64,000 nt of DNA, taken from Pseudodesulfovibrio alkaliphilus (GTDB lineage: Bacteria > Desulfobacterota > Desulfovibrionia > Desulfovibrionales > Desulfovibrionaceae). Positions 38,371 to 47,924 of the stretch are shown here, piece by piece. Location of the stretch: positions 1 to 64,000 of the forward strand of contig NZ_WODC01000002.1 of assembly GCF_009729555.1 (NCBI RefSeq). The letters are read 5' to 3'. Position 1 is the stretch's first letter. Every line of letters begins with the position of its first letter. Both the position numbers and the translations under genes were made by a program. Below the pieces are notes generated by a model, which was given only the letters and a program-made list of their open reading frames with translations, was not told where the DNA came from and ran no database searches.

Positions 38371-38686
38371 CCTTCCATCGCTCCTGCGGCCGGCCCCTGG
38401 TTCGGGGCCGGCCGCGCCCGCTCCCTTGCCCCGAACACGTCTCATGCCAGCAGTACCCGGCAGGAAAAAGCTGCCCCAGCCTCTTGGCGACTGGTGCCGC
38501 CGCAGCCGCTGCCGTCGTCCTCAGCCCGGAGATCAAGAGCTCGCGGTGTCATCCATATGAATTTTTCTCATGACCCTGAAGATGGTCCAAACAAACAACG
38601 CAGTGTCTGAATTTTGAAAACATAATCAAAACTAATTTTGATGGAAAGCTGATGTGTTGAGGCATGTCTGTTGCTCATTGAAGCGC
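38371..38686. other. Gap between flagellin and sigma-factor gene
   Basis: It begins with the terminator hairpin at 38386-38415. From about 38560 the sequence becomes markedly AT-rich and continues so into the sigma-factor gene. The promoter for the sigma factor should be here, but I could not assign its elements. Confidence 0.45.
38386..38415 (+). terminator. Strong hairpin after flagellin
   Basis: GCGGCCGGCCCC (38386-38397) pairs perfectly with GGGGCCGGCCGC (38404-38415) around TGGTTC. There is no T tract, so it may end transcription inefficiently or protect the flagellin mRNA. Confidence 0.6.
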
Positions 38687-39280
38687 ATGAGAGTTGAGAT
38701 CACGCATACAAGCTCCGATGAGGAGCATGATGTAAGGGAAATGTCGTATGATGATTTCTTCGATCAATACTCAGGTATAATATTTAAAATTTTACATTCT
38801 TTCATCAGATGCAAAAATTTACCACTCAGGAATGAAGATGTAGATGATATTTTTCAAGAAGTTGCGATAAAAATTATGAAATACGAGTACATATCCAGGT
38901 ACGATAAAGAGAAAAGCTCGCTTGTTACTTGGGTCAACATCATCTGCCGAACAACGGCCATCGACTACTCAAGGAAGATGATGCGTTGGAGGACGGGGAG
39001 TTGGCTCGGTGGGTCGGAGTCTTGCGTTGTTTCGGAGGAGAGGGGCGCCAGTCTGAACCTGCCGCCCGGTGTGCTTACCGACCGGCAGGAGGAGATCCTT
39101 TCCCTGTTCTTTGGAGAAGATATGGAGGCCGGGGAGATTTCCGACAGGCTCGGCATATCGCCCCAAACTGTTCGCAGTCTCAAATCTCAGGCCCTGGAAA
39201 GACTGCGCCGACATCACGCAACCGCCGCGGCCCGCATTGATGATCGGAGCGCGGAAGAGACACGGAGGACCGTCTCATGA
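38687..39280 (+). CDS. ECF-like RNA polymerase sigma factor in a flagellar operon
   Basis: About 197 residues. Sigma region 2 is visible (FFDQYSGIIFKILHSFI, DVDDIFQEVAIKIMKYEYISRYD, SLVTWVNIICRTTAIDYSRK), then region 4 (LTDRQEEILSLFFGEDMEAGEISDRLGISPQTVRSLKSQALERLRRH). It is not sigma-28: region 3 is missing. Start ATG 38687 is uncertain, with only a weak ribosome-binding site. The N-terminal half is AT-rich compared with neighbours. Its stop overlaps the flgD start (ATGA), so it is co-translated with hook genes. No anti-sigma gene is adjacent. Confidence 0.85.
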   Translation: MRVEITHTSSDEEHDVREMSYDDFFDQYSGIIFKILHSFIRCKNLPLRNEDVDDIFQEVAIKIMKYEYISRYDKEKSSLVTWVNIICRTTAIDYSRKMMRWRTGSWLGGSESCVVSEERGASLNLPPGVLTDRQEEILSLFFGEDMEAGEISDRLGISPQTVRSLKSQALERLRRHHATAAARIDDRSAEETRRTVS

Positions 39281-39954
39281 GCGTCGAAACAACCAGTTAC
39301 TATGATGCCTTGCTTGCTTCGTCTTCCGAATCCACGAGCACATCCTCGTCGTCCACTTCCCTCGACTCGACGGATTTCCTGACCCTGCTCATCACCCAGC
39401 TCCAATACCAGGACCCAACCGATCCGGTGGACAACAGCGAGATGATCAGCCAGATGGCCCAGTTTTCCCAGCTTGAGCAACTGACTTCCATCAACGACAA
39501 GCTCGATGGGCTGGCCGACAACCTGAGCGCCTCGGCAGTCACCAGCGGCTTGAGCTATCTCGGCCGCGAGGTGGAGGCGTCGGGCTACACCGTGAGCAAA
39601 TCCGGCGACAATGTCAGCTCGCTTTACCTTGCCCTGGACGATGCCGCCGAAACCCTCACCATCAACATCTACAACTCCAGCGGCACCATCGTGGGCACCG
39701 AAACCCTCGGCTCCCTCGACTCCGGCAACTATTCGTTCGTTTGGGATGGCCTTGACTACGACGGAACCGAGGCTGCCGACGGCATCTACTACATGGTGGT
39801 CTCGGCCGAGGACGCCAACGGGGCCTCGGTTGATGTGCGTACATCCACCACTGGCACGGTGGCCGGTCTCAGCTCCACCGACGACGGCATTGTGCTCATT
39901 CTCGACGACGGCCGCACCGTGTTCATGGCCGACGTTACCCTGGTCACCACCTAG
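39277..39954 (+). CDS. flgD: Flagellar hook-capping protein FlgD
   Basis: 225 residues. The conserved N-terminus (DSTDFLTLLITQLQYQDPTDPVDNSEMISQMAQFSQLEQL) is the FlgD signature; a serine/threonine-rich leader precedes it. The C-terminal half has the FlgD Ig-like/tudor region (LTINIYNSSGTIV, YSFVWDGLDYDGTEAADGIYYMVVSA). FlgD caps the growing hook and is needed for hook assembly. Coupled by four bases to the sigma-factor gene and 25 bases before flgE. Confidence 0.93.
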   Translation: MSVETTSYYDALLASSSESTSTSSSSTSLDSTDFLTLLITQLQYQDPTDPVDNSEMISQMAQFSQLEQLTSINDKLDGLADNLSASAVTSGLSYLGREVEASGYTVSKSGDNVSSLYLALDDAAETLTINIYNSSGTIVGTETLGSLDSGNYSFVWDGLDYDGTEAADGIYYMVVSAEDANGASVDVRTSTTGTVAGLSSTDDGIVLILDDGRTVFMADVTLVTT

Positions 39955-39979
39955 GCTTTCATCACATGGAGGTTCAGTC

Positions 39980-41524
39980 ATGAGTATCACAGGATCAATG
40001 TACACCGGCATCTCCGGGCTCAAGGCCCAGAGCCAGGCCACATCGGTGGTCAGCAACAACCTCGCCAACGCCAGCACCACGGCCTACAAAAGTTCGTCCA
40101 TCGCCTTTCAGGATGTCTTCTACAGCACCATCTATTCGGGAGGCAGCGTGGATCAGATCGGCAACGGCGTATCCGTGGCCTCTGTCAACACTGACTACTC
40201 CCAGGGCGCCTACGCCACCACCAACTCGGCCACGGACGTGGCCATCACTGGCGAAGGGTTCTATGTGGTCATCGACCCGGACACGGGCAACACCTACTAC
40301 ACCCGTGCGGGCAACTTCATTTTCAACAACCAGGGTTATCTGGTGGATTCCCATGGCAACCGGGTCCAGGGGTGGGCCATGGACGGCAGCTCCATCTCCG
40401 GGTCGCTGACCAACATCGTCATCGACCAGTCCCAGTCGCCGCCCAGCGCCACCACTGCGGTCTCCTTCTCCCTCAACCTCGACTCCACCGAGTCAGACCA
40501 TTCCACCTCGGCGACCAATCCCTATGCCGCGCTTTTCGAACGCTACGACGGCACGGCCGAAACGCCCCTTGGGGATTCCACCTACGCCTACTCGACCACC
40601 ATCAGTGTGTACGACGAGAACGGTTCGGCCCACGACCTGACCGTCTACTTCGACCCGGTCGAGACCGACGACGGCACCATCGTCTGGGAGTATGTGGTCA
40701 CCAGCAACCCAAGCGAGGACAAGCGCGATTTCGGGGGCACCGAAATGAGCACCACCAGCGGCGCGGGAATGCTCATGACCGGGACCATCACCTTCAGCTC
40801 GTCGGGCAACATCACCTCGCTGACCGCCTTCACCCTCTCGGAAATGCCCAGCGATCCAAGCGATCCCCTGGCCGCAGAGAACTGGGAACTGGCCGAGTTC
40901 GACAAGAACGGCTACCCCGTCTTTCTCGCCGACTTCACCGGGGGCGGCGGCCAGACCATCTCCATGAACCTTGGCATGTACAACTCCGACACCACGGGAA
41001 CCGGGTGGGACACCTCCGGCGGCATCACCTCGCTGGCCGACATGACAACGGCGACCACTCCCGGGGAACTGCCTTCCTTCAACAACGGTATCGTACGCAC
41101 AAGCGCCACCACCAGCACGTCGCTGAACAACGCCACCTACAGCCTGTCGCAGGACGGCTACGCCCCTGGCGTACTCGTCGGCGTGTCCATCAATGAAAAC
41201 GGCGTGCTTTCGGGTAGCTATACCAACGGGCAGACCAGGAATCTCTACACCATAGCCCTGGCCGATTTTGCCAATACCCAGGGGCTGCTGGCTCAGGGCA
41301 GCAACCTCTATTCGGCCACCACCGAGTCGGGGCAGGCGTTCATCGGCACCCCGGGGTCCGCCGGGTTCGGAACCCTCGCGTCCTACTCGTTGGAGCAGTC
41401 CAATGTGGACACCGCCACCGAGCTGACCAACATGATCATCCTCCAGGCGGTCTATCAGGCCAACGCCAAGGTCATCACAACGGCAGACACCCTGCTCTCG
41501 GCCGCCATCAACATGAAGCGCTAG
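39980..41524 (+). CDS. flgE: Flagellar hook protein FlgE
   Basis: 514 residues. N-terminus SMYTGISGLKAQSQATSVVSNNLANASTTAYK is the rod/hook family motif; the centre (ITGEGFYVVIDPDTGNTYYTRAGNF) and the FlgE C-terminus (SLEQSNVDTATELTNMIILQAVYQANAKVITTADTLL) follow. It polymerises to make the hook. TGGAGG precedes ATG 39980. The middle is serine/threonine/aspartate-rich, as in other long marine or sulfate-reducer hooks. Confidence 0.94.
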   Translation: MSITGSMYTGISGLKAQSQATSVVSNNLANASTTAYKSSSIAFQDVFYSTIYSGGSVDQIGNGVSVASVNTDYSQGAYATTNSATDVAITGEGFYVVIDPDTGNTYYTRAGNFIFNNQGYLVDSHGNRVQGWAMDGSSISGSLTNIVIDQSQSPPSATTAVSFSLNLDSTESDHSTSATNPYAALFERYDGTAETPLGDSTYAYSTTISVYDENGSAHDLTVYFDPVETDDGTIVWEYVVTSNPSEDKRDFGGTEMSTTSGAGMLMTGTITFSSSGNITSLTAFTLSEMPSDPSDPLAAENWELAEFDKNGYPVFLADFTGGGGQTISMNLGMYNSDTTGTGWDTSGGITSLADMTTATTPGELPSFNNGIVRTSATTSTSLNNATYSLSQDGYAPGVLVGVSINENGVLSGSYTNGQTRNLYTIALADFANTQGLLAQGSNLYSATTESGQAFIGTPGSAGFGTLASYSLEQSNVDTATELTNMIILQAVYQANAKVITTADTLLSAAINMKR

Positions 41525-41548
41525 CGGAAAACTCCGGGGAGGCCCGCC

Positions 41549-43561
41549 GTGATCAACAACCTCTACAACATCGCGTCCAACGCCCTGAAGAATGCGCAAA
41601 CCTCGGTCAACAACGCATCCAACAATGTCGCCAATGCGGACACGGCAGGCTACCAGCGCACCCAGACCGTCTACGAGACCGGCAACTCCATCACCATCTA
41701 CGGTCTGGCGATGGGCACCGGGGCAAACATTGCCGCCATCGTCTCTCTCAAGGACAAGTTTGTGGAGGCCCAGTATCTCGACGCCTCGGCCGATCTGAGC
41801 CGCGAGAATGCCGCCTTGACCTACCTTGGTCAGCTCGATTCGCTCTTCAACCAGGCCGAGGGCGGTTTGAGCGAGGCCTTGAGCGACTACTTTGATGCCT
41901 GGAACGAGCTGACAACGGACCCGGATTCCCTGGCTGGTCGCGAGGCATTGTTGGGCGCGGCCCAGACCCTTGTTTACGCCCTCAATTCGACCGCAAGCCA
42001 GCTTGATTCCATGGTCGATGCCGTCAACGCGGAAATCAAGGACGCGGTGAGTTCGGCCAACCAGCTCATCGTGGACATCGCCAAGGCAAACGCGGGCGTC
42101 GCGGCCAATCCCGGCGACAATCAGCTCATATCGGATCGCGACCAGATGATTCGCGAACTCAACGCCATCATCGGCGTGGACGTTATCGAACAGGAGAACG
42201 GCATGGTCACCATCCTCACCGACGAGGGGTACAACCTGGTGGACGGCACCGAGACACACTTGCTGGTTTACGCCACGGACAGGAGCACCCAATCGTTGAT
42301 GCGCGGCTCTGCCTACGACGGGGAGCTGGCCTTCTCCGGCTCTTCCAGTGAGGAGATCGTCATCGAGTTTGTCTCCTCGGGCGCGGACGGCACGGCCCAG
42401 TTCAAGGCGTCCCTTGACGGAGGCAAGACATGGCTCGCTGACGATAGCGGCGATACCATGCTCTTCACCTCGGGCGACGCCGACTCCCCGGTGACCATCG
42501 CGGGTGTTGACATATGGTTCGACGGCGGCACTGCGGACCATGCCGCGGGCGACACCTACACCATCGTGCCCAAGTCGGGGGTGTACTGGGAATCCGGCGA
42601 CGGCAGGCTGGTGAATATCACCCCCCTGACCGACGCGAGCGGAACAGCGGTGGGCGGGCGCACATCCAGCGGTGCACTGGCGGGGCTCTTCGCCGCCCGC
42701 GACGACGCCATCCTGCCCACGGGCAGCGGCCTGGACGACTTGGCCGAGGCCCTGGCCTGGGAGGTCAACGCCATCCATTCTACCGGGGCGGGCCTGACGC
42801 ATCACGAGACCCTGACCGGCAGCTACGCGGCCGACAGGACCGATGCGCCCCTCGAACAAAGCGGACTTCCCTTTGCCGACAGGATCAAGGATGGGGAACT
42901 GGAACTCGTGACCTACGACGCGGACGGCGCGGTCTCGACATCGGCCATCATCGCCGTGGATCCCGAGATCGACTCCCTCGACGACCTGGCCACCTCCATC
43001 ACCCTGGCAATGGGCGGAGAATTGACCGCCAGCGTGAATGCCGACGGGCAACTGGTCCTGAGCACGGGGTCGGCCGCGGGGTTCGAGATCGCGTCGGATT
43101 CCTCGGGACTGCTGGCCGCCTTGGGGCTGAACACCTTTTTCACAGGTTCCGATGCCTCGGATATCGCCGTCAACGCCCATGCGTCAGCCAACATCTCGGC
43201 CATCAATGCAGGCTCTCTGGGCTCCGATGGGTTGGCGGCGTCCGGGGCCAACGACGTGGCCGAGGCAATTGCGGCCCTGTCAGACACATCGGTGCAGGTG
43301 GGCGGACAGGAGCGCAGCATGAGCGCCCATTTTGCCGCCCTGGTCGCCTCGGTGGGCTCGGCCGCCTCGTCCGCCACCCTGCGGGCGACCTATGCCTCCA
43401 CCTCGGCCGACTACTACTACCAGCAGCAAGCCTCGGCCAGCGAGGTGAACGTGGACGAGGAACTGATCGATCTCATCAAATTCCAGCAGGCCTACAAGGC
43501 CGCCGCCCAGATGATCACCATCACCCGTTCCATGATGGATACCGTTTTGGACATGGTCTAA
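41549..43561 (+). CDS. flgK: Hook-filament junction protein FlgK
   Basis: 670 residues. N-terminus NNLYNIASNALKNAQTSVNNASNNVANADTAGYQ and C-terminal VNVDEELIDLIKFQQAYKAAAQMITITRSMMDTVL define FlgK. The middle contains an inserted domain around 275-350 with DGGKTW at 290-295, similar to a segment in FlgL. GTG start with GGGGAGG upstream. Stop is followed by flgL after 30 bases. Confidence 0.93.
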   Translation: MINNLYNIASNALKNAQTSVNNASNNVANADTAGYQRTQTVYETGNSITIYGLAMGTGANIAAIVSLKDKFVEAQYLDASADLSRENAALTYLGQLDSLFNQAEGGLSEALSDYFDAWNELTTDPDSLAGREALLGAAQTLVYALNSTASQLDSMVDAVNAEIKDAVSSANQLIVDIAKANAGVAANPGDNQLISDRDQMIRELNAIIGVDVIEQENGMVTILTDEGYNLVDGTETHLLVYATDRSTQSLMRGSAYDGELAFSGSSSEEIVIEFVSSGADGTAQFKASLDGGKTWLADDSGDTMLFTSGDADSPVTIAGVDIWFDGGTADHAAGDTYTIVPKSGVYWESGDGRLVNITPLTDASGTAVGGRTSSGALAGLFAARDDAILPTGSGLDDLAEALAWEVNAIHSTGAGLTHHETLTGSYAADRTDAPLEQSGLPFADRIKDGELELVTYDADGAVSTSAIIAVDPEIDSLDDLATSITLAMGGELTASVNADGQLVLSTGSAAGFEIASDSSGLLAALGLNTFFTGSDASDIAVNAHASANISAINAGSLGSDGLAASGANDVAEAIAALSDTSVQVGGQERSMSAHFAALVASVGSAASSATLRATYASTSADYYYQQQASASEVNVDEELIDLIKFQQAYKAAAQMITITRSMMDTVLDMV

Positions 43562-43591
43562 CGCCGACAAGGCCGGATAGCAGGAGCAGCC

Positions 43592-44785
43592 ATGCGTATC
43601 AGCACCTCTCAGATTTTTTCGCAGTCGCTCAACCAGATCAACTCGTCTCTGACCGACGTGGCGAAACTCAACGCCATGAACAGCTCGCAAAAGAAGCTCA
43701 ACGCCCCGTCGGACAATCCCTTTGGCATGGGCACGGTCATTGAGCTACGCGCTTACGACAAGACGCTCAGCGGGTATCTCGACAACTGCGATGCGGCCTC
43801 CTCGGCCCTGAGTCTGGCCGACAGCATCCTGCTTGAGGCCAGCGAAATCATCACCGCCGCCCGGGAACTGGCCGAGCAGGGGGCCACCGAAACCTACACC
43901 GCCACTCAACTGGGCATGATGGCCGAAGAGATGGCCGGATACCTGGACAGCCTCATGACCATGGCCAATGCCCAGCTCGGCACAGACTCGGTGTTCGCTG
44001 GAAACGCCCTGAACTCGTCGGCCTACAAGACCGGGCTCGGCGTGACCCTGACCAACGACACCCTTTCCAACGCAAGCTTTGTCGCCATTTCAGGCGAGCT
44101 GGACTCCCTTTCCGTCAGCGTCCGCCTGGGCTCCGACGGCGTGGTGGGCACTGACGAGCTTGACTACAGCTACTCCACCGATGGGGGTAAGACATGGACC
44201 TCGGCCACCCTGGCCGCTGGCGACACGGTCTTTGACCTTGGCCCATGCACAGTGGAGCTGGCGGCGGGTACGGCAGTCACCCAGGCAGACGACGACGGCA
44301 ACGGCACAGGATTCATTGTCCGTGCGGCCGTGGTGTACACGGGCAGCGACACGGCCATGACCGTGGCCATCTCCGAGAGTTCCAGCGTAGCCATGACCAC
44401 AGTGGGCAGCGACATCTTCGGCGGGCTCGACGGAAACGGAAACCCCTACGGCGACCCCAACCTCTTCGAGATCGTCGCCGACTGCATCGCCTGCCTGGAC
44501 AACGGCGACCACGCAGGCGTAGCCGAAAAGGTCGAGGCCCTGCGCCAGGCCCAGGAACACCTCGAAGCAGCCAACGCCAACATCGGGGCCAGGGAAAAAC
44601 GTATCGAATACACCAGCGAAGCCATCGCCAGGGTGCGCGCCATCACCACCAACGCCATCAGCCAGGTCGAGGACGCTGACGCGGCCCAGATTCTGGTGGA
44701 GCTTGAACAGGCGAACTACATCTACCAAGCGGTCCTGAATTCTTCAGCCAGCATCATGCGGATGAGTCTGCTCGACTACGTGTAG
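43592..44785 (+). CDS. flgL: Hook-filament junction protein FlgL
   Basis: 397 residues. Flagellin-like N-terminus (MRISTSQIFSQSLNQIN...LNAPSDNPFGMGTVIELR) and C-terminus (VEDADAAQILVELEQANYIYQAVLNSSASIMRMSLLDYV) with an internal domain (about 160-265) not found in short FlgL proteins; it holds DGGKTW at 197-202. It joins FlgK to the filament. GGAG precedes the ATG. Confidence 0.92.
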   Translation: MRISTSQIFSQSLNQINSSLTDVAKLNAMNSSQKKLNAPSDNPFGMGTVIELRAYDKTLSGYLDNCDAASSALSLADSILLEASEIITAARELAEQGATETYTATQLGMMAEEMAGYLDSLMTMANAQLGTDSVFAGNALNSSAYKTGLGVTLTNDTLSNASFVAISGELDSLSVSVRLGSDGVVGTDELDYSYSTDGGKTWTSATLAAGDTVFDLGPCTVELAAGTAVTQADDDGNGTGFIVRAAVVYTGSDTAMTVAISESSSVAMTTVGSDIFGGLDGNGNPYGDPNLFEIVADCIACLDNGDHAGVAEKVEALRQAQEHLEAANANIGAREKRIEYTSEAIARVRAITTNAISQVEDADAAQILVELEQANYIYQAVLNSSASIMRMSLLDYV

Positions 44786-44800
44786 GCAGGAGGCAAAGCC

Positions 44801-46516
44801 ATGGGATATGTGTCATCGCTTTCATCGGACGTGACCAGCTACATAAGCTCTACGACCTCGGGCAAGATAAGTTTTACCGGCTTGGGTAACGGCACTGATT
44901 TTCAGGAGATCATTGAGGCAACGGTCAATGCGGAAGCCTACCGCAAGGACGCTTACGAGGCGGACAGGGACGAAAAGAAGGCGGCCATCACCCTGCTTGA
45001 AGAATTGAAGTCGAACCTCAAGGAACTCAAGCAGACTCTGGAAGACATGGGGGATTTTCTGTCCATGGACGCCACCAGCACCGGAGACCAGGTCAGCGCC
45101 TCGGCCAGCGCCGACGCCGACACCGGCACCCATACGGTCATCGTGGACCAGCTGGCCCAGAATGATGTCTGGATATTCACCGACCAGGGCTACGCCTCTT
45201 CCGACACGGTGGTCGCCCAGGAGGCCACCACCCTGCAACTGACCTACGCTGGGGAGAGCATCGCCGTCGACATCGCGGCCGGAACCACCCTTGCTGGGTT
45301 GATCAACACCATCAACGCCAACGCGGCCCTGGACGGCAAGCTTTCGGCCAGCCTCATCAATGACGGCAGCAGTTATTATTTCGTGCTCAGGGGCGAGGAG
45401 TCCGGGGCGGAGAACGCCATCACCGTGGCCGATACAGGCTCTTTGTCGGGTTGGAGCGCCGAGGGGTTCACCAACACCCAGGAGGCCTGCAATGCGCGTC
45501 TGAGGGTGGACGGCTTTCCGGTGGGTGCCCAGAGCTGGATCGAGCGCTCAAGCAACACCATCGACGATGTCATCAAGGGCGTGACCCTTGAGCTGATGGA
45601 GACAACCGGCGACAGCGGACTGCGCATCTCCGTGCGCCTTGATACCGAGGCTATTGTCGAAAAGGCCGAGGCGCTCGTCGCCTCGGTCAACCAGATCATC
45701 TACGATATGCAGGTGCTTACCGGCCGCGCCGGGAGCGACGACGAGGACAGCGAAACTCTCACTGTGAGGAATTCCGCCACGAACCTCATGTACTCCCAGT
45801 TCAAGAGCGTTCTCTCCTCCAGCGGGATCGGCTTCGCCCGCTACGATTCGCAAGCGGGGGGGGATCTCTTCAACGCCCTTTCCCAGGTGGGTATTTCCAC
45901 CAACACTGACGAGGGTTCAGACTCTTTCGGCCAGTTGATTCTGGACACCGATGCGCTGGAGGAAGCGCTGGCAAAGAACTCCGAAGCAGTGGCGCTTCTC
46001 TTCTCGACCAGCGGTTCGGCCACTTCCGACAGCAACGATTTTTCCGTGGATTCGATAGTCGGAGCCCTGACCCCTGCCGGAGAGCACACAGTGGAATACA
46101 CCGTGGAAAACGGCGTTCTGGTTTCGGCCTTCATCAACGGCGAGGCGGCAGCCATTGAAGGGGACTGGAACATCCTTGGCATCGCTTCCTCCTCGCGGGG
46201 ACTGAGCATCTCCATTCTCAACCAGGAGGAGGGGACCCACACCGGCACAGCCAGGGTCAGGCAGGGCAAGATTGATGAACTGATCGATACCATCACCGCC
46301 ATGACCAATTCCGAAGACGGTACTTTGACGATACTCATCGACAACTACGAACAGAGCGTGTCCAGTCTCAACAACCAGATATACAACGAGGAAAAGAGGT
46401 TGGATCAGCTTGAATCCTCATTGACGCGCAAGTATGCGGCTCTTGATGCGAAGCTGATCGAATACTCGGCCCTGTCGAATACGCTGGAATCCCTGCTCGC
46501 CTCACTCAGCTCGTAA
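44801..46516 (+). CDS. fliD: Flagellar filament cap protein FliD
   Basis: 571 residues. N-terminal ISFTGLGNGTDFQEIIEATVNAEAYR and the coiled-coil C-terminus (SVSSLNNQIYNEEKRLDQLESSLTRKYAALDAKLIEYSALSNTLESLLASL) are FliD hallmarks. It caps the filament and helps flagellin fold. GGAGG precedes the ATG. Its last 11 bases overlap the 3' end of the convergent histidine-kinase gene. Last gene of this flagellar cluster; no fliS chaperone follows. Confidence 0.93.
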   Translation: MGYVSSLSSDVTSYISSTTSGKISFTGLGNGTDFQEIIEATVNAEAYRKDAYEADRDEKKAAITLLEELKSNLKELKQTLEDMGDFLSMDATSTGDQVSASASADADTGTHTVIVDQLAQNDVWIFTDQGYASSDTVVAQEATTLQLTYAGESIAVDIAAGTTLAGLINTINANAALDGKLSASLINDGSSYYFVLRGEESGAENAITVADTGSLSGWSAEGFTNTQEACNARLRVDGFPVGAQSWIERSSNTIDDVIKGVTLELMETTGDSGLRISVRLDTEAIVEKAEALVASVNQIIYDMQVLTGRAGSDDEDSETLTVRNSATNLMYSQFKSVLSSSGIGFARYDSQAGGDLFNALSQVGISTNTDEGSDSFGQLILDTDALEEALAKNSEAVALLFSTSGSATSDSNDFSVDSIVGALTPAGEHTVEYTVENGVLVSAFINGEAAAIEGDWNILGIASSSRGLSISILNQEEGTHTGTARVRQGKIDELIDTITAMTNSEDGTLTILIDNYEQSVSSLNNQIYNEEKRLDQLESSLTRKYAALDAKLIEYSALSNTLESLLASLSS

Positions 46517-47924
46517 TGTCGCGTCCGTCCGGTTTCTGCGAAAGGGTCACGGTGACGATCAGGCAGCTTTCCCCGTCGGGCAGGGTGCCGTTGATCGCCT
46601 CGATGCAGCCCTCGTGCAGGGCTGCTATGCGCTGGGCCGTGGCCAACCCCAGTCCGGTGCCGGACTCCTCGCTCCTGTTCAGCCGGTGAAAGGGAATGAA
46701 CATGGCCGACAGCTCCTCCTCTGTCAGCGGCGGGTGGCTGTTGGCCACGCGCATTACCAATGCACGAGCCTCCTGGCGCAAGGAGACCGCGACCTTCCCG
46801 CCTTGTCCGGCATACTTGATGGCATTTCCGAGGACGTTGTCCACGAGGCTGCGAATGTACATTCCCTGGCATGCCAGGGGGGGGACCGCAGCCAGATCCG
46901 CGCTGAGCCGAAGGTTTCGGCTGGCGGCCATGGGGCCGTAATTGTCGATCAGCTCGGCGATCAGCCCGGCCAGGTCCACGCTGTCGGTGCGCGGTGGCGG
47001 TTCGCGCATGTCGAGCTTGGAGAGGGCGAGCATCTTGCCGATGAGGTTGTCCATGTGCTCGATCTCGTCGCGCATGCCGGCCAGCAGCGTGGCGTTGCCG
47101 TCCGTGCGGCCCTGTTCGTTGCGCTCCAGAAGCATCTGCAGCGAGATGCGCAGTCTGGCCAGCGGACTGCGCAGCTCATGGGAGAGGTGGGCCGTCAGCT
47201 CCTTGCCGCTGGAGACCATTTTTTCCAGACTCCCGGCCATGCGGTTGAACTTGCGCGCCAGCACGGCCACCTCGTCGTGCCCCTTTTCGTCAACCCGGCG
47301 CGAGAAATCGCCCTGGCCCAGGCGTTCGACGGTTTCGGCCAGCTTGAGGATGGGCCGGGTGATGCGCCGCGACACCGGGATGATGAAGACCGCGCTCAGG
47401 CAGGTGAGCAGGACGAGCCCCTTGAGAAACCACTCCTGCTCGCGGGGCGGATGTTTGGCGTGAAGTATGTGGGCGGTCATGGCGGTACCGTCCTTCAGGG
47501 TGATGGCAGAGTCGAGGTATATGGAACGGAACCTTCTGTTTCCGACCTGGAAGAAGCGCACTCCTTCGGGAAGCTCCACGTTTACGGCGACGAGGTTGTC
47601 CGCAATGTCCGGTACCGGGCCGTCGAAGGAGGCGACCACGGTCCGGCCCTGGGCATCGGTCAGCCAAATGTCGCTGCCGAATCCTCGGGCCAGCGTGTCG
47701 ATCAGCGATGCGCCCTGCTCCCGAAGGGCCTCTGGCGAAGCCGCGTTTTCCGAAAACTCCCGCTCCACGAGCAGACTCACAAGCATGGCCCGCTCGACGG
47801 CGTCGCGAAAGAAGGGCGAGTGCATCTTCATGGATAGAATGACCCCGAAGACCACGGCCTCGGCCGCCAGAAGCACAGCCACAAAGGCGAAAAATATCTT
47901 GAGGTAGAGTCGCGTTATTCTCAC
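46506..47924 (-). CDS. CpxA-like sensor histidine kinase
   Basis: 472 residues with TM1 (about 8-30), a periplasmic region of ~135 residues (CpxA-like layout), TM2 (about 167-184), HAMP, H-box with H249 (LTAHLSHELRSPLARL), N-box DNVLGNAIKYAG and ATP lid RSEESGTGLGLATAQRIAALH. CpxA-type kinases sense envelope stress. GTG 47924 overlaps the regulator stop by four bases. The partner regulator and the efflux operon behind it suggest control of the RND pump. Confidence 0.9.
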   Translation of the reverse strand: MRITRLYLKIFFAFVAVLLAAEAVVFGVILSMKMHSPFFRDAVERAMLVSLLVEREFSENAASPEALREQGASLIDTLARGFGSDIWLTDAQGRTVVASFDGPVPDIADNLVAVNVELPEGVRFFQVGNRRFRSIYLDSAITLKDGTAMTAHILHAKHPPREQEWFLKGLVLLTCLSAVFIIPVSRRITRPILKLAETVERLGQGDFSRRVDEKGHDEVAVLARKFNRMAGSLEKMVSSGKELTAHLSHELRSPLARLRISLQMLLERNEQGRTDGNATLLAGMRDEIEHMDNLIGKMLALSKLDMREPPPRTDSVDLAGLIAELIDNYGPMAASRNLRLSADLAAVPPLACQGMYIRSLVDNVLGNAIKYAGQGGKVAVSLRQEARALVMRVANSHPPLTEEELSAMFIPFHRLNRSEESGTGLGLATAQRIAALHEGCIEAINGTLPDGESCLIVTVTLSQKPDGRDITS

